Shown in pieces: positions 26,809-37,053 of a DNA stretch of 64,000 nucleotides. This DNA is from Nocardia sp. NBC_01329. GTDB lineage: Bacteria; Actinomycetota; Actinomycetes; Mycobacteriales; Mycobacteriaceae. The stretch covers positions 310,001 to 374,000 of the forward strand of contig NZ_CP108381.1 in the NCBI RefSeq assembly GCF_035956715.1. Direction: 5' to 3'. The position numbers were made by a program, and so were the translations under genes. Positions within the stretch are counted from its first letter, which is position 1. Every line of letters begins with the position of its first letter. The notes below the pieces were generated by a model. It was not told the origin of the DNA and made no database searches. It was given only the letters and a program-made list of their open reading frames with translations.

Positions 26809-27204
26809 CTACTTGCGCCACCACACCGACCACCGGAAGCTGTCGAAGGTTGCCGAGAAAGTTTGGCTCGTGAAGCCGAATACCGCCTCGTTACGCGGAT
26901 TTTCGGCCGAATTCCGCGTTTGTGCCCCGCTGGGCGGTTCGGCGAGCGGAATACGGGAGAGGCTGTCGTGCAGGCCGGTGGGGATCGAGACGTGGGAGGC
27001 GCGGCGCAGGGCGATTCGCGCCTGCTGCTGGGCCTCGACCTCGGCGGCGCATTCCGGGCACACCGAAAGATGCTGGGCCGCACGCAGGTAAGGATTCATC
27101 CGCAGTTCGCCATCGACGTAGGCGGCGACTGCCTCGCTCGCCAGATGCTCGGTGGAGTGGAACTGCGCGGAACGACGACCGGGCGTTTCGGAGTCGCCAC
27201 TCAT
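26809..27204 (-). CDS. rseA: anti-sigma-E factor RseA
   Basis: 131-residue zinc-associated anti-sigma (ZAS) protein. The motif HLSVCPEC gives the H-x3-C-x2-C ligands, preceded by AAYVDGELRMNPYLRAAQ, the sigma-binding helix region. There is no transmembrane helix, so it is cytosolic as in mycobacteria. ATG 27204 follows GAAGGATG. It lies 64 bp after sigE and 10 bp before htrA. In M. tuberculosis RseA inhibits SigE under reducing conditions and is removed by phosphorylation and ClpP proteolysis. Confidence 0.93.
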   Translation of the reverse strand: MSGDSETPGRRSAQFHSTEHLASEAVAAYVDGELRMNPYLRAAQHLSVCPECAAEVEAQQQARIALRRASHVSIPTGLHDSLSRIPLAEPPSGAQTRNSAENPRNEAVFGFTSQTFSATFDSFRWSVWWRK

Positions 27205-27268
27205 TCGCTGCCCATCCTTCCCGACCGGTATCACGAACTGCTGTGATCCCGGCGTCATGATCGCAGGA

Positions 27269-27943
27269 TCACCCGAAGCTCGCCTCGGCGGCGAAACGCT
27301 CCTGGACTCCATTATGCGCAAGATACTCGCGCAGCGCCTGCCGGCCGCGATGGATCCGACTGCGCACCGTTCCGAGTTTCACGCCGAGCGTCGCGCCGAT
27401 CTCCTCGTAGGACAGGCCCTCGATATCGCAGAGTACGACCGCGGCGCGGAACTCGGGTGCCAGCGAGTCCAGCGCGGACTGTAGATCCGGGTCGAGCCTG
27501 GCGTCGTGGAAGACCTGCTCGGGCCCGGGCCCGTCGGCGGGAACCCGGTCGTAGTCCTCGGGTAGCGCTTCCATCCGGATGCGGCCGCGGCGCCGGACCA
27601 TGTCCAGGAAGAGGTTGGTGGTGATGCGGTGCAGCCAGCCCTCGAACGTGCCGGGCTGGTAGTTCGACAGGGAACGGAAAACCCGGATGAAGGTCTCCTG
27701 GGTGAGGTCTTCGGCGTCCTGGGCGTCACCGGACAGGCGATAGGCCAGCCGGTAGACCCGGTCGGCGTGTTCGCGGACCAATTCGTCCCAGGTCGGCATG
27801 ACCGTTCGGTCACCGGTGGCGTCGAAGGCGGCGGTGCCGGTGAGCGGCAGCATGCTGTCGAGTTCGGACGATGCGTCGGCAGTGGCGGCCTGCACGGCCC
27901 GCACGACGTCGTATTCCTCGGCTCGATCGTCGTTACTGGACAT
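27269..27943 (-). CDS. sigE: ECF sigma factor SigE
   Basis: Group IV sigma factor for envelope stress. Region 2 is [46 protein letters not shown]... with a linker and region 4 ([24 protein letters not shown]). I chose ATG 27943 (224 aa), which has GGAGGTG 6 nt upstream. The same frame has two more upstream starts with SD-like sequences, at 28147 and 28300, so longer isoforms are possible. M. tuberculosis SigE also has several starts. The first gene of the operon, it is divergent from an O-methyltransferase gene. Confidence 0.93.
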   Translation of the reverse strand: MSSNDDRAEEYDVVRAVQAATADASSELDSMLPLTGTAAFDATGDRTVMPTWDELVREHADRVYRLAYRLSGDAQDAEDLTQETFIRVFRSLSNYQPGTFEGWLHRITTNLFLDMVRRRGRIRMEALPEDYDRVPADGPGPEQVFHDARLDPDLQSALDSLAPEFRAAVVLCDIEGLSYEEIGATLGVKLGTVRSRIHRGRQALREYLAHNGVQERFAAEASFG

Positions 27944-28396
27944 ATCGGGCACCTCCATCAGGGCGTCCGGCGGAGCGGGATCCTTGGTCACCGGGTCGCG
28001 GTGTGCGGCTACCTCCGAGTCCGGCCCGGTAACCGGTCGAGGACCGAATTCGTCCGGCCCGGGCAGGCCGTGACCGGCCGTCGTCGCCGAAGGGCGCGCC
28101 CGGGGAAGTTCGGGCAAGGTGGCGGACTCGCGTGCCGCATCGACCATGTGGATGGTGACAACCTCCTGATCGGGACCGAGGCGTAGGCTCGAATAGGCGG
28201 CCCGTTGTTCGGGCCGTCGTTTATGGGTTACAACGGCGGATCGGTACTCCGTTGTTCCCGTTTCTGCGCGTTCGGTTAGGTGGTCTTGCGTAGCCCTCAC
28301 TCTTCCGTCTCCTGGTGTGGGTCCGATATGGGGATCCTGAGGGACACCTGAGAATGTTGCGACCAGCAATCGCGCGTTTGGCATAGCCTCTTGGGC
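27944..28396. other. sigE leader and divergent intergenic region
   Basis: 453 bp between sigE and the O-methyltransferase gene. The sigE frame remains open across it, with ATG 28147 (AGGAGG 14 nt upstream) and GTG 28300 (AGGAG 9 nt upstream). The right end holds the TAGCCT box of the O-methyltransferase. No other gene is seen. Confidence 0.6.
28384..28389 (+). promoter_or_regulatory. -10 box TAGCCT of the O-methyltransferase gene
   Basis: TAGCCT is 7 nt before GTG 28397, so the leaderless GTG is preferred over TTG 28391. Confidence 0.55.
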
Positions 28397-29029
28397 GTGG
28401 CATCGAACCTGGAGCTCAATCTCGCCTACGTGGAGGAATCCGTCGTCGAGGACGAGGTACTCGTCAGCGCCCGCGAACGGGCCACCGAGCTGGGAGCGGC
28501 ACCGGTACCGCCGTCTGTCGGGGCTCTGCTGAGCATGTACGCGCAGTTGCTGGACGCGCGGGCGGTGGTCGAGGTGGGAACCGGTGCCGGGGTCAGCGGG
28601 TTGTGGCTGCTCGACGGAATGCGCGAGGACGGCACGCTGACCACCATTGATTCCGAGCCCGAGCATCAGCGGGCCGCCAAGGAATCCTTCCGGGCCGCCG
28701 GTATTCCGCTCGCTCGGACCAGGTTGATCAACGGGCGCGCGCTGGATGTGCTACCGCGACTGGCCGACGGTGCCTATGACCTGGTGTTTCTCGATGCTGC
28801 GCCGATCGAGCACCCGCAATACATCGCCGAGGCGGTGCGGCTGCTGCGTGCGGGCGGGGCAGTGCTGCTGCACAACGCGCTGCTCGGGGGCCGCGTGCCC
28901 GATCCGGCCAATCGTGACGCGGCGACCCAGGCGGTGCGCTCGGCCACCCGGTATGTCGCCGAGGACCCCGGTCTGACCAGTGTCCTGATCCCGCTCGGTG
29001 ACGGGTTGCTCTGCGCCTCGAAGGGGTAG
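28397..29029 (+). CDS. class I SAM-dependent O-methyltransferase (Rv1220c-like)
   Basis: 210 residues of the CCoAOMT-like family (methyltransferase_3). The SAM site shows [16 protein letters not shown] (motif I), [12 protein letters not shown] (acidic end of strand 2) and [10 protein letters not shown] (motif of metal and SAM contact). The family methylates catechol-type hydroxyls with a divalent metal. It is divergent from sigE, as in M. tuberculosis. The acceptor is unknown. Confidence 0.9.
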   Translation: MASNLELNLAYVEESVVEDEVLVSARERATELGAAPVPPSVGALLSMYAQLLDARAVVEVGTGAGVSGLWLLDGMREDGTLTTIDSEPEHQRAAKESFRAAGIPLARTRLINGRALDVLPRLADGAYDLVFLDAAPIEHPQYIAEAVRLLRAGGAVLLHNALLGGRVPDPANRDAATQAVRSATRYVAEDPGLTSVLIPLGDGLLCASKG

Positions 29030-29148
29030 CGAGGCCGTTCGCCGACTTCGCCGGGCGCTGACCTCGCCACTTGTGGCGGTAGTCCGGTGTGATCGCCGGT
29101 CGTGTGTTTCTTTACGGAATCTCTACGGGGTCGGCTCTTGCGCGACGA

Positions 29149-29184
29149 TTGAACAAGTGTTTAGCGTATTGAACATGCGTTCAA
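29149..29184. promoter_or_regulatory. two TetR operator half-palindromes 20 bp apart
   Basis: TTGAAC-ATGC-GTTCAA (29169-29184) is a perfect 6-bp inverted repeat whose centre is the ATG of the TetR gene. A weaker copy with arms AACA/TGTT (29152-29161) is centred exactly 20 bp upstream, two helical turns away. Confidence 0.7.
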
Positions 29185-29963
29185 GCGATGATCTGAACAC
29201 GCGGGCCCGTATTCGCGACGCGGCTCTCGTCCGGTTCGGGGAGGAGGGTTTCGGAGTCGGCGTACGCGCCATCGCCGCTGCGGCGGGAGTTTCGCCGGGC
29301 TTGGTCAACCATCATTTCGGCTCCAAGGACGGATTGCGGCGCGAATGCGACGACCATGTACGCGCGGTTATCCGTGAATCGAAGATGAGCTATCTGAGCC
29401 GGCCCTCAACGGGGAATCTCCTGCAGCAACTGGCCGAGATAGCGGAGTACGCGCCGATCATCGCCTATATGATGCGCAGCTTCCAGGCCGGAGGTGAGCT
29501 CGCTTCATCCTTGTTCGAGCACATGGTCGAGGATGTCGAGCAGTACCTCGAGACGGGCATCAGCGCCGGTGCCATCCGCCGGCCACGGGATCTGAAGGCG
29601 ATGGCCCGTTACCTGGCGACCGCCAACGGCGGCGGCATGCTGTTGTTCATCCAGTTGCGTGCCGGGGCTTCCGGGGCCGTCGACTACCGGCAGGCCCTGC
29701 GCGAGTACGGCGATCAGATGTTGCTGCCCGCCGTGGAGGTCTACACCGAGGGGCTGCTCCCCGATTCGACCATGCTGGACGCCCTGCTCGCCGACGCCGC
29801 CGCACGCACCGCCGCCGAGCGAGAAGTACCCGATACGGATGCCGCCCCCTGCGGCGCGGAACGAGCCGCCGAATCGCCGGAGGCCGTTTCCGCGGATACA
29901 CCGGAAGCGCCGCGACCACCAGAAACGCCGGAGCCGGCCCGAAGCGCCGGCGACGCGAACTGA
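29175..29963 (+). CDS. TetR-family regulator of the ABC exporter (Rv1219c-like)
   Basis: 262 residues. The HTH is at residues 9-55 ([20 protein letters not shown], then [21 protein letters not shown]). A helical effector domain and an unusual Ala/Pro/Glu-rich tail of about 55 residues follow. The ATG lies inside the TTGAAC-GTTCAA palindrome, so binding would block both transcription and start-codon access. ABC transporter genes follow after 95 bp. In M. tuberculosis the homologue represses the Rv1218c-Rv1217c exporter. Confidence 0.9.
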   Translation: MRSSDDLNTRARIRDAALVRFGEEGFGVGVRAIAAAAGVSPGLVNHHFGSKDGLRRECDDHVRAVIRESKMSYLSRPSTGNLLQQLAEIAEYAPIIAYMMRSFQAGGELASSLFEHMVEDVEQYLETGISAGAIRRPRDLKAMARYLATANGGGMLLFIQLRAGASGAVDYRQALREYGDQMLLPAVEVYTEGLLPDSTMLDALLADAAARTAAEREVPDTDAAPCGAERAAESPEAVSADTPEAPRPPETPEPARSAGDAN

Positions 29964-30058
29964 GCCCGCGCGGCGTCCGACCCGCCGCGCCCGCGAACCC
30001 ATTTCCATCAACGCTCTATCTCTCTGTCCCACATCTCTCTGTTCCACGAGGAGACACG

Positions 30059-30979
30059 ATGATTTCGGCAATTCGGATCCGGGATCTGCACAAACACTTC
30101 GGAAAGGTCCGGGCACTGGACGGACTCGACCTGGAAGTGTCCGAGGGTGAAGTCCACGGCTTCCTGGGCCCCAATGGAGCCGGCAAGTCCACGACCATCC
30201 GGATTCTGCTCGGGCTGTTGGCGCGCACCTCAGGTGAAGTGCGGATGCTCGGGCGCGACCCCTGGGCGGACGCGGTGGCACTGCATCGCGAGATCGCCTA
30301 CGTTCCCGGTGACGTCACCCTGTGGCCGTCGCTGAGCGGTGGTGAGACCATCGACCTGCTGGCTTCGATGCGCGGCGGTCTCGATACCGCGCGCCGGGCC
30401 GAGCTGATCGAACGCTACGAACTCGATCCCAGGAAAAAGGCGCGCACCTACTCCAAGGGCAACCGGCAGAAGGTGGCGCTGGTCTCGGCCTTCTCCTCGC
30501 ATGCCCGGTTGCTGCTACTGGACGAGCCGACCTCGGGTCTGGATCCGCTGATGGAGCAGGTATTCCGGGAATGCGTCGCGGCGGCGGCCGAGCGGGGCGC
30601 GACCGTACTGCTGTCCAGCCATATCCTGTCGGAGGTCGAGGCGCTGTGTGAACGGGTCACCATCATCCGATCCGGTCGCACGGTGGAGACGGGGACGCTG
30701 GCGTCCATGCGGCATCTGAGCCGCACCTCCATCACCGCGGAACTCACCGGCGATCCCGGTGACATCGCGGCCATCCCCGGGGTGGCCGATGTCAGCATGG
30801 AGGATCACACCCTGCGCTGCCAGGTCGACGGTGCACATCTCGCCGAACTCATCCGCGTACTCGGTGATACCGGGGTCAGCAGCCTGATCAGCCGGCCGCC
30901 GACCCTGGAAGAGCTGTTCATGCGCCACTACTCGATCAACGGCGAGGAAGCCGCCGAGCTGGAGGGGGCACGGAAATGA
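30059..30979 (+). CDS. ABC exporter ATP-binding subunit (Rv1218c-like)
   Basis: 306-residue ATPase. Walker A is GPNGAGKST (residues 38-46), the Q-loop region is [16 protein letters not shown], the signature is [11 protein letters not shown] (degenerate LSGGQ), Walker B is [14 protein letters not shown], and the switch His is in SSHILSE. The C-terminal 80 residues are the DrrA-type extension. ATG 30059 has ACGAGGAG 6 nt upstream. It overlaps the permease start by 4 bp. The homologous pair contributes to multidrug efflux in M. tuberculosis. Confidence 0.92.
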   Translation: MISAIRIRDLHKHFGKVRALDGLDLEVSEGEVHGFLGPNGAGKSTTIRILLGLLARTSGEVRMLGRDPWADAVALHREIAYVPGDVTLWPSLSGGETIDLLASMRGGLDTARRAELIERYELDPRKKARTYSKGNRQKVALVSAFSSHARLLLLDEPTSGLDPLMEQVFRECVAAAAERGATVLLSSHILSEVEALCERVTIIRSGRTVETGTLASMRHLSRTSITAELTGDPGDIAAIPGVADVSMEDHTLRCQVDGAHLAELIRVLGDTGVSSLISRPPTLEELFMRHYSINGEEAAELEGARK

Positions 30980-32631
30980 CGACCGCTGTCGCCGGAGCAC
31001 GGCACAGCGTGCTCGACTACCGCCCGAGTCGTACCGGATTCACCGGAACCATCCGGTTGCTGCGGCTGTACCTGCGCCGCGACCGGATCGTGGCGCCACT
31101 GTGGATTCTGCTGCTTTCCCTGCCGCTGGGCGCGGTCTATGTGGCGAGTATCGAATCGGTGTATCCCACCGAGGCAGACCGGGCATCGTTCGCGGCCACA
31201 ATTCTGGCCAGTCCCGCGCAGCTGGCGATGTACGGGCCGATCTACAACACCTCGATCGGTGCGGTGGGCATCTGGAAAGCGGGGATGTTCCACACCTTGA
31301 TCGCGGTGGCGACCATTCTCACGATCATCCGGCACACCAGAGCCGAGGAGGAGACGGGCCGCAGCGAGATCCTGGCCGCCACATCGGTCGGCCGGTACGC
31401 GAACCTTGCAGCCGCACTGATACTGGCCGGAGGCGGGTCGTTGCTCACGGGTCTGCTCGGCGCCGTGAGTCTGGCCGCGACCGGTGTCCCGGCGAGCGGC
31501 TCGCTGGCCTTCGGGCTCGCGCTGGCCGGGTCCGGCATGGTGTTCGCGGCGGTAGCCGCGGTGACGGCCCAGGTCTGCACCGGCGCCCGGCCGGCTCGCG
31601 GCCTGGCCTTCGCGGTGCTCGCGGTCACCTTCACCCTCCGGGCGATCGGTGACACCCGGGCAGGGGCGGGCCCGGCGGATCCGCTGACGTGGCTGTCCCC
31701 GCAGGGCTGGTCGTTACAGATCCGTCCGTACGCCGGCGACCACTGGTGGGTGCTGCTGCTGCACCTGGCGCTGATGGTGGTGCTGGTGACAACCGCTTAC
31801 GCGCTGCTGCGCCGACGCGACGTCGGCGCGGGACTCATCGCGGAACGACTGGGCGCACCCCAGGCGGGTCCAGAGTTGGCCGGACCGTTCGGCCTGGCCG
31901 TTCGGTTGCAGCGCGGGACACTGCTGGCCTGGACGATCGGAGTCGGGCTGTACGGCGTGGTGATCGGCAGCGTGGTGGCGGGTATCGGGGACAGTTTCGG
32001 CGAGAACGAAACGCTGCGCGATCTGATCACCCGGATGGGCGGCTCCGATTCGATCGAGGATTCGTTCATCGCCTACGCCTTCACCATGCTCGGGGTCGCG
32101 GGCGCTGCGTACGCCGTATCGGCGACACTGCGGCTGTTCAGCGAGGAGAACGGCCACCAGGCCGAATCCGTGCTCAGCGGGGCGGTCGGCCGGGTGCGCT
32201 GGGCCGCCACCCATCTGATGTTCGCGCTCGGCGGGCCCGTGGTGATCATGCTGACCGCCGGGTTGCTCGGCGGCCTGGCCTACGGCATCGCCAAGGGCGA
32301 TATCGGCGGGGAACTGCCCGGCGTGGTGGGCGCGGCGCTCGTCCAGCTGCCGGCGATCTGGTTCTTCGCCGGTGTGACTCTGGCGCTGTTCGGGCTGGTC
32401 CCGCGGTGGACGCCGGTGGCGTGGGGGCTGCTGACCGCCGCGATCGCCGTCTTCCTGCTCGGTTCGTTCTCCGGCGCCCCGCAATGGTTCCGCGATCTGG
32501 AACCGTTCAGCCACGCCTCGAAGGTCCCGGGGTCGGAGTTCACCGCGACCCCGTTCGTCGCGGTGACGGTGATCGCCGCGGTACTGATCATGACCGGTCT
32601 CGCCGGTGTGCGGGGCCGCGACGTGCGCTGA
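30976..32631 (+). CDS. ABC exporter permease (Rv1217c-like)
   Basis: 551 residues with about twelve transmembrane helices in two similar halves, as expected of a fused dimeric DrrB-type permease. The N-terminal cytoplasmic segment ends at [12 protein letters not shown] before the first helix. It is coupled to the ATPase by an ATGA overlap, and no substrate-binding protein is present, so it is an exporter. A strong hairpin follows between it and convergent glgC. Confidence 0.9.
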   Translation: MTTAVAGARHSVLDYRPSRTGFTGTIRLLRLYLRRDRIVAPLWILLLSLPLGAVYVASIESVYPTEADRASFAATILASPAQLAMYGPIYNTSIGAVGIWKAGMFHTLIAVATILTIIRHTRAEEETGRSEILAATSVGRYANLAAALILAGGGSLLTGLLGAVSLAATGVPASGSLAFGLALAGSGMVFAAVAAVTAQVCTGARPARGLAFAVLAVTFTLRAIGDTRAGAGPADPLTWLSPQGWSLQIRPYAGDHWWVLLLHLALMVVLVTTAYALLRRRDVGAGLIAERLGAPQAGPELAGPFGLAVRLQRGTLLAWTIGVGLYGVVIGSVVAGIGDSFGENETLRDLITRMGGSDSIEDSFIAYAFTMLGVAGAAYAVSATLRLFSEENGHQAESVLSGAVGRVRWAATHLMFALGGPVVIMLTAGLLGGLAYGIAKGDIGGELPGVVGAALVQLPAIWFFAGVTLALFGLVPRWTPVAWGLLTAAIAVFLLGSFSGAPQWFRDLEPFSHASKVPGSEFTATPFVAVTVIAAVLIMTGLAGVRGRDVR

Positions 32632-32641
32632 TCGGTCGTCA

Positions 32642-32680
32642 CCCGAGGTGCCCTCTCCCGCCGGGAAGGGGCACCTCGGG
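32642..32680. terminator. bidirectional hairpin between ABC permease and glgC
   Basis: CCCGAGGTGCCC (32642-32653) pairs perfectly with GGGCACCTCGGG (32669-32680), with further TCCC/GGGA pairing in the loop. It lies in the 65-bp convergent gap and can terminate both genes. Confidence 0.8.
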
Positions 32681-32696
32681 GCGCGGACCGGAACGG

Positions 32697-33911
32697 TCAG
32701 ACCCAGGTGCCCTTGCCGACGGTGACCACACCGCCGTTGCTGATGGCGAAGCGGGAACGGTCGCGCTCCAGATCCACGCCGATGATCTCGCCTTCGGAGA
32801 CCATGACGTTCTTGTCCAGGATCGCGCGCCGGACCACCGCGCCCCGCCCGATCCGAACACCCGGCATCAGCACACTGCCCTCGACTGTGGCGCCGTCGTC
32901 CACCATCACATTGGCACTGAGTACCGAATTGCGTACGGTCGCCGCGGACAGGATGCTGCCCGCCCCGACGATGGTTTCCTGGGCCAGCCCACCCTGTGCG
33001 AATTTCGCCGGCGGGAGGTTCTCCGCCGCACCACGGATCGGCCAGTGCCGGTTGTAGAGATTGAACACCGGATTCACCGACACCAGATCCATATGTGCTT
33101 CGTAGAACGCGTCGATGGTGCCGACATCGCGCCAGTAGCCGCGGTCGCGTTCGAGGGCCCCGGGCACCTCGTTGTCGGCGAAATCATAGACAGCGGCCTG
33201 GCCCGCCGAGACCAGACTCGGAATGATGTCGCCACCCATATCATGGTCGGAGTCGGAATCCTCGGCGTCGGCCTTGATCGAGTCCACCAGCACTTTGGTG
33301 CTGAAGACATAGTTGCCCATCGAGGCGAAGGTCGAATTCGGATCATCGGGGATTCCCGGTGGATGCGCCGGTTTCTCCAGGAAACCGATTATGCGGCCGG
33401 ATTCGTCGGAATCGATACACCCGAAAGCGCCCGCCTCGCTGCGCGGCACCCGGATACCGGCCACCGTCACCCCGGCGCCGGAATCGATGTGGTGGGCCAC
33501 CATCTGCTCCGGGTCCATCCGGTAGACGTGGTCGGCGCCGAAGACCACGATGTAGTCCGGGTCCTCGTCGTAGATGAGATTCAGCGATTGCATGATCGCG
33601 TCGGCGCTGCCGGTGTACCAGCGTGGGCCGAGCCGCTGCTGCGCGGGGACCGGCGTGATGTATTCACCGGCGAACCCGGACAGGCGCCAGGTCTGCGAGA
33701 TATGCCGGTCCAGCGAATGCGATTTGTACTGGGTGAGTACACAGATCCGGAGGAAACCGGCATTGACGAGATTGCTGAGCACGAAGTCGATGAGACGATA
33801 GGCGCCGCCGAACGGGACGGCCGGTTTGGCCCGGTCGGCGGTCAGTGGAAAGAGTCGCTTGCCCTCGCCACCGGCGAGCACGATTCCTAGTACGTGCGGC
33901 TGGCTCCTCAC
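32697..33911 (-). CDS. glgC: glucose-1-phosphate adenylyltransferase
   Basis: Makes ADP-glucose from ATP and glucose 1-phosphate. The 404 residues equal the actinobacterial norm. N-terminal [28 protein letters not shown] is split between nucleotide and substrate binding; [10 protein letters not shown] carries the metal Asp, and a C-terminal beta-helix follows. The GTG at 33911 is leaderless: TAGTTT (33918-33923 on the minus strand) is 6 nt away. It is divergent from glgA, and the two share a 63-bp promoter region. Confidence 0.95.
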   Translation of the reverse strand: MRSQPHVLGIVLAGGEGKRLFPLTADRAKPAVPFGGAYRLIDFVLSNLVNAGFLRICVLTQYKSHSLDRHISQTWRLSGFAGEYITPVPAQQRLGPRWYTGSADAIMQSLNLIYDEDPDYIVVFGADHVYRMDPEQMVAHHIDSGAGVTVAGIRVPRSEAGAFGCIDSDESGRIIGFLEKPAHPPGIPDDPNSTFASMGNYVFSTKVLVDSIKADAEDSDSDHDMGGDIIPSLVSAGQAAVYDFADNEVPGALERDRGYWRDVGTIDAFYEAHMDLVSVNPVFNLYNRHWPIRGAAENLPPAKFAQGGLAQETIVGAGSILSAATVRNSVLSANVMVDDGATVEGSVLMPGVRIGRGAVVRRAILDKNVMVSEGEIIGVDLERDRSRFAISNGGVVTVGKGTWV

Positions 33912-33974
33912 AGTGCCAAACTACCGAACGAGGTGGTCGGCGGGCATCGACCGCTCGGCGGCTACCGTGAATTC
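33912..33974. promoter_or_regulatory. divergent leaderless promoters of glgC and glgA
   Basis: The minus -10 TAGTTT (33918-33923) serves glgC, and the plus -10 TACCGT (33963-33968) lies 6 nt before GTG 33975 of glgA. Only about 40 bp separate the two boxes, so polymerase binding may be mutually exclusive. Confidence 0.6.
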
Positions 33975-35192
33975 GTGAGTTCCGGTTCCAGCGGTGCGGC
34001 CGAGCTGTCCGTAGCCGATGAGCTACGGGTGGCCATGCTGACCCGAGAGTTCCCACCCGAGGTCTACGGGGGTGCGGGCGTGCACGTCACCGAACTGGTG
34101 GCGCGGTTGCGGCGGATGAGCGCGGTGACCGTGCACTGTATGGGTGCGCCCCGCGACGAGGCTCGGGTGCACGATCCCGATCCGGTCCTCGGCGGCGCCA
34201 ATCCCGCCCTGCGGATGATGTCGGCGCAACTGCGGATGGCCGACGCGGTGGGTGCGGTGGACGTGGTCCATTCGCATACCTGGTATTCGGGGCTGGCGGG
34301 TCATCTGGCCGCCACGCTGTACGGGATCCCGCATGTGGTCACCACTCATTCGCTGGAGCCGCGTCGGCCGTGGAAGGCCGAACAGCTGGGTGGCGGCTAC
34401 CGGCTCTCGTCCTGGTCGGAACGTAACGCGCTGGAACACGCCGAGGGCGTCATCGCGGTGAGCGACTGGATGCGCCGCGATGTACTGGACGCCTATCCCG
34501 CCTTGGACCCGACGCGTGTGCACGTCGTGCGCAACGGGATCGACGCGGAGGTCTGGCATCCCGGCCCGCCGGCCCCGGGTAGCCGCCGGATCCTCGACGA
34601 ACTCGGTGTGCGGGTGGACCGACCGCTGGCCGTGTTCGTCGGGCGGATCACCCGGCAGAAGGGTGTCGGCCATCTACTCGCGGCCGCACGCGATATCGAC
34701 CCGGAGATCCAGCTCGTCCTCTGTGCCGGCGCCCCGGACACACCGGCGTTGGAGGCAGAGGTGGCCCAGGCAGTGGCCGGGTTGCACAGCCGCCGGGGCA
34801 ACGTGTTCTGGGTCCGCGAAATGCTGCCCACCGAACAGATCCGGCAGCTGCTGGCGGCCGCCACCGTATTCGTCTGCCCCTCGGTCTACGAACCGCTGGG
34901 AATCGTGAACCTCGAGGCAATGGCGTGTTCGACGGCGGTGATCGCCTCGGATGTCGGCGGCATACCCGAGGTGGTGGCCGACGGGCGGACCGGGCGGCTC
35001 GTGCCTTTCGCGGCGGGCGAGACCGATACCTACGAGCACGAACTGGCGGCCGCGATCAATGAACTGGCGATGGACCGGGCGTCGGCGGCCGCACTCGGCG
35101 CGGCCGGTCGCCGCCGCGCCCGGGCCGAATTCGACTGGTACCGGATCGCTGAACAGACCCTGGCCGTCTACCACGCCGTCTGTAAACGATGA
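33975..35192 (+). CDS. glgA: GT4 glycogen synthase/glucosyltransferase GlgA (GlgM-like)
   Basis: 405-residue GT-B fold glycosyltransferase using ADP-glucose. LTREFPPEVYGGAGVHVTELV opens the N-domain, VFVGRITRQKGV the C-domain, and the E-x7-E motif appears as CPSVYEPLGIVNLEAMA. In mycobacteria this enzyme also makes maltose 1-phosphate (GlgM). The leaderless GTG at 33975 is preferred over the open frame that begins inside glgC. About 14 residues precede the family's usual LRVAMLTRE start. Confidence 0.93.
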   Translation: MSSGSSGAAELSVADELRVAMLTREFPPEVYGGAGVHVTELVARLRRMSAVTVHCMGAPRDEARVHDPDPVLGGANPALRMMSAQLRMADAVGAVDVVHSHTWYSGLAGHLAATLYGIPHVVTTHSLEPRRPWKAEQLGGGYRLSSWSERNALEHAEGVIAVSDWMRRDVLDAYPALDPTRVHVVRNGIDAEVWHPGPPAPGSRRILDELGVRVDRPLAVFVGRITRQKGVGHLLAAARDIDPEIQLVLCAGAPDTPALEAEVAQAVAGLHSRRGNVFWVREMLPTEQIRQLLAAATVFVCPSVYEPLGIVNLEAMACSTAVIASDVGGIPEVVADGRTGRLVPFAAGETDTYEHELAAAINELAMDRASAAALGAAGRRRARAEFDWYRIAEQTLAVYHAVCKR

Positions 35193-35289
35193 GCGCGGCG
35201 CCGGCGATCAGGTCCACGTCGCGAGTGGATTGCTCAGTGTGGCAGTGCGATTGCCCTGTTCTCACCGCTGCCGTGCGCGACCGGTGAGG

Positions 35290-36159
35290 TCAGTTCGGCA
35301 GGTAGGTCCCGACGGTGACCGATGCGGTCACCTCGAAGGTCTCCGGCAGGCGGGCGATCCGCTCCGCAGCCGCGTCCGCGTGGTGTGCGGACGGGCCCAT
35401 CGCCACCAGGTTCGCGATATCGGCGCGAGGCAGGGTCATCACGTATTCGATCGTCCGGTGCTCGGTCCGGGTGAACCGCCCGGCCATGGCCTCGGCGAGG
35501 CGGCGGTCCTTCTCCGGGTCGACGGTGACCATACCGATCGGTTCGATCAGTTCGGCGAGATGGGTGGTAGTGGGGGTGACGACGATATAGCGACCGCCGG
35601 GTGCCAGTACCCGGGACACCGCCTCGGGGTTGCGGGGGGCGAACACCGATAACGCGGCCGTGAGCGTCTGGTCCCGGATCGGCAGGCCGCGCCAGGCGTC
35701 GGCGACCACCGCGGCCGCGCGCGGGTGCGCGCGAGCACATCGGCGCCCGGCCGGTTTGGCGATATCCAATCCGATTCCGCGGGCAGCCGGGAACGCGTCC
35801 AGGACGCGTGCCAGGTAGTAGCCGGTGCCCGCACCGATATCCGCGAGGATTCCGTGAGCGCCGGGGTCGTGTCCCGTCACCGTGGCCGCGGCGATCGCGT
35901 CGGCGATCGGGGTGAAATATCCGGCACCTTGAAAAGTGGCTCGCGCATCGAGCATGGCAGCGGAATCACCGGTCATTTTGGTGGCCGCACCGGTGAGCAG
36001 ACTGATATAGCCCTGCCGGGCGATATCGAAACTGTGCCCGTGAGCGCAGCGCAGCGCCCCCTCCACGGGCGACAGGCCGCGGTCGCATTCGGGGCAGCTC
36101 AGTACCTCGGCGACCGCGGCGAGCGCCGACTTTTCGGCTACCTGTCTAGCTGGTGACAC
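35290..36159 (-). CDS. 23S rRNA (guanine-N1)-methyltransferase, RlmA/TlrB type
   Basis: 289 residues. An N-terminal zinc module, CPEC then CAHGHSFD (Cys, Cys, Cys, His), is followed by DIARQGYISLL and a SAM domain with ILADIGAGTGYYLARVL. RlmA enzymes methylate G745 or G748 of 23S rRNA; the G748 type gives tylosin resistance. Which base is used cannot be told here. The GTG start lies inside the upstream DUF3117 gene (14 bp overlap), so it is coupled to that gene. Confidence 0.86.
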   Translation of the reverse strand: MSPARQVAEKSALAAVAEVLSCPECDRGLSPVEGALRCAHGHSFDIARQGYISLLTGAATKMTGDSAAMLDARATFQGAGYFTPIADAIAAATVTGHDPGAHGILADIGAGTGYYLARVLDAFPAARGIGLDIAKPAGRRCARAHPRAAAVVADAWRGLPIRDQTLTAALSVFAPRNPEAVSRVLAPGGRYIVVTPTTTHLAELIEPIGMVTVDPEKDRRLAEAMAGRFTRTEHRTIEYVMTLPRADIANLVAMGPSAHHADAAAERIARLPETFEVTASVTVGTYLPN

Positions 36160-36313
36160 TCTTCAATTCGTCACCGAGTGCCGCGGCTTCGTCCGGCGTG
36201 AGTTCTACGACCAGACGCCCGCCACCCTCGAGTGGGACCCGCATGACGATCCCACGGCCTTCCTTGGTTGCCTCGAGGGGACCGTCCCCGGTACGGGGCT
36301 TCATGGCCGCCAT
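36146..36313 (-). CDS. DUF3117 small protein (Rv1211-like)
   Basis: 55 residues, nearly identical to the actinobacterial DUF3117 family: MAAMKPRTGDGPLEATKEGR, then GIVMRVPLEGGGRLVVEL and the end GDELKSVTS. The function is unknown; extreme conservation and size suggest an essential structural or regulatory role. ATG 36313 has GGAGGGAG 7 nt upstream. The stop lies inside the following methyltransferase gene. It is a member of the minus-strand run mrp - DivIVA-like - tag - DUF3117 - rlmA. Confidence 0.92.
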   Translation of the reverse strand: MAAMKPRTGDGPLEATKEGRGIVMRVPLEGGGRLVVELTPDEAAALGDELKSVTS

Positions 36314-36471
36314 CCTCTGCTCCCTCCAGATCTGCGCTGTATGCTGCGCACTTGCTCGGAACTCCAGTTGTCACCAACCGGGCGGTCCGCCGTTCGAGAC
36401 GACGGACCGCACTCGGTCCATTCTTCCCTATCGCATGAGATGACGGACACTCGACGTCCAAATGTGATCGG

Positions 36472-37053
36472 TCAGCCGATCGTGGCTTGCCGGGTATCGA
36501 CCCAGCATTCGGCCAGGTGGTCGTCGACCATGCCGGTGGCCTGCATCAGCGCGTACGCGGTGGTCGGCCCGACGAAACGGAAACCGCGCCGCTTCAATTC
36601 TTTTGCCAGTGCGATGGATTCGGGCGTCGTCGCCGGAATATCGGGCAAAGCGCGTGGCCGCGGCCGCGCGGGCGGGGCGAACGACCACAGCAATTCGTCC
36701 AGGCCGATATCCAGATCGCGCGCGACTTTCGCATTGGCGATACACGCGTCTATTTTTGCGCGATTACGCACAATGCCGGCGTCGGCGAGCAGGCGCTCCC
36801 GATCCGGGTCGCCGAACTCTGCGACCCGGTCGATGACGAATCCGGCGAATGCTTCCCGGAAAGCGGGCCGCTTGCGCAGGATCGTGATCCACGCCAGCCC
36901 CGATTGAAACGCTTCCAGGCACACGCGCTCGAACAGTTCGTCGTTACCGTGGAGCGGGCGGCCCCACTCCTGGTCGTGGTAGTCCCGGTAGAGCTGCGAA
37001 TCCACCGACCAAGGACAGCGCATCAGCGTATCGGCTGCCGTGGTATCGGTCAC
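36472..37053 (-). CDS. tag: DNA-3-methyladenine glycosylase I
   Basis: 193-residue base-excision enzyme that removes 3-methyladenine. Zinc ligands are Cys of MRCPWS and the late HLAECW, with His of YHDQEWGRP near the N-terminus. The substrate pocket includes LFERVCLEAFQSGLAWITIL. The GTG at 37053 overlaps the stop of the upstream DivIVA-like gene (GTGA), so it is cotranscribed. The longer frame from 37155 is the shadow of that gene. Known as tagA (Rv1210) in M. tuberculosis. Confidence 0.93.
   Translation of the reverse strand: MTDTTAADTLMRCPWSVDSQLYRDYHDQEWGRPLHGNDELFERVCLEAFQSGLAWITILRKRPAFREAFAGFVIDRVAEFGDPDRERLLADAGIVRNRAKIDACIANAKVARDLDIGLDELLWSFAPPARPRPRALPDIPATTPESIALAKELKRRGFRFVGPTTAYALMQATGMVDDHLAECWVDTRQATIG

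Noticed and set aside
31689..33890. 733-codon plus-strand frame over the ABC permease and glgC
   Set aside because: Crosses a terminator hairpin and two real genes in other frames.
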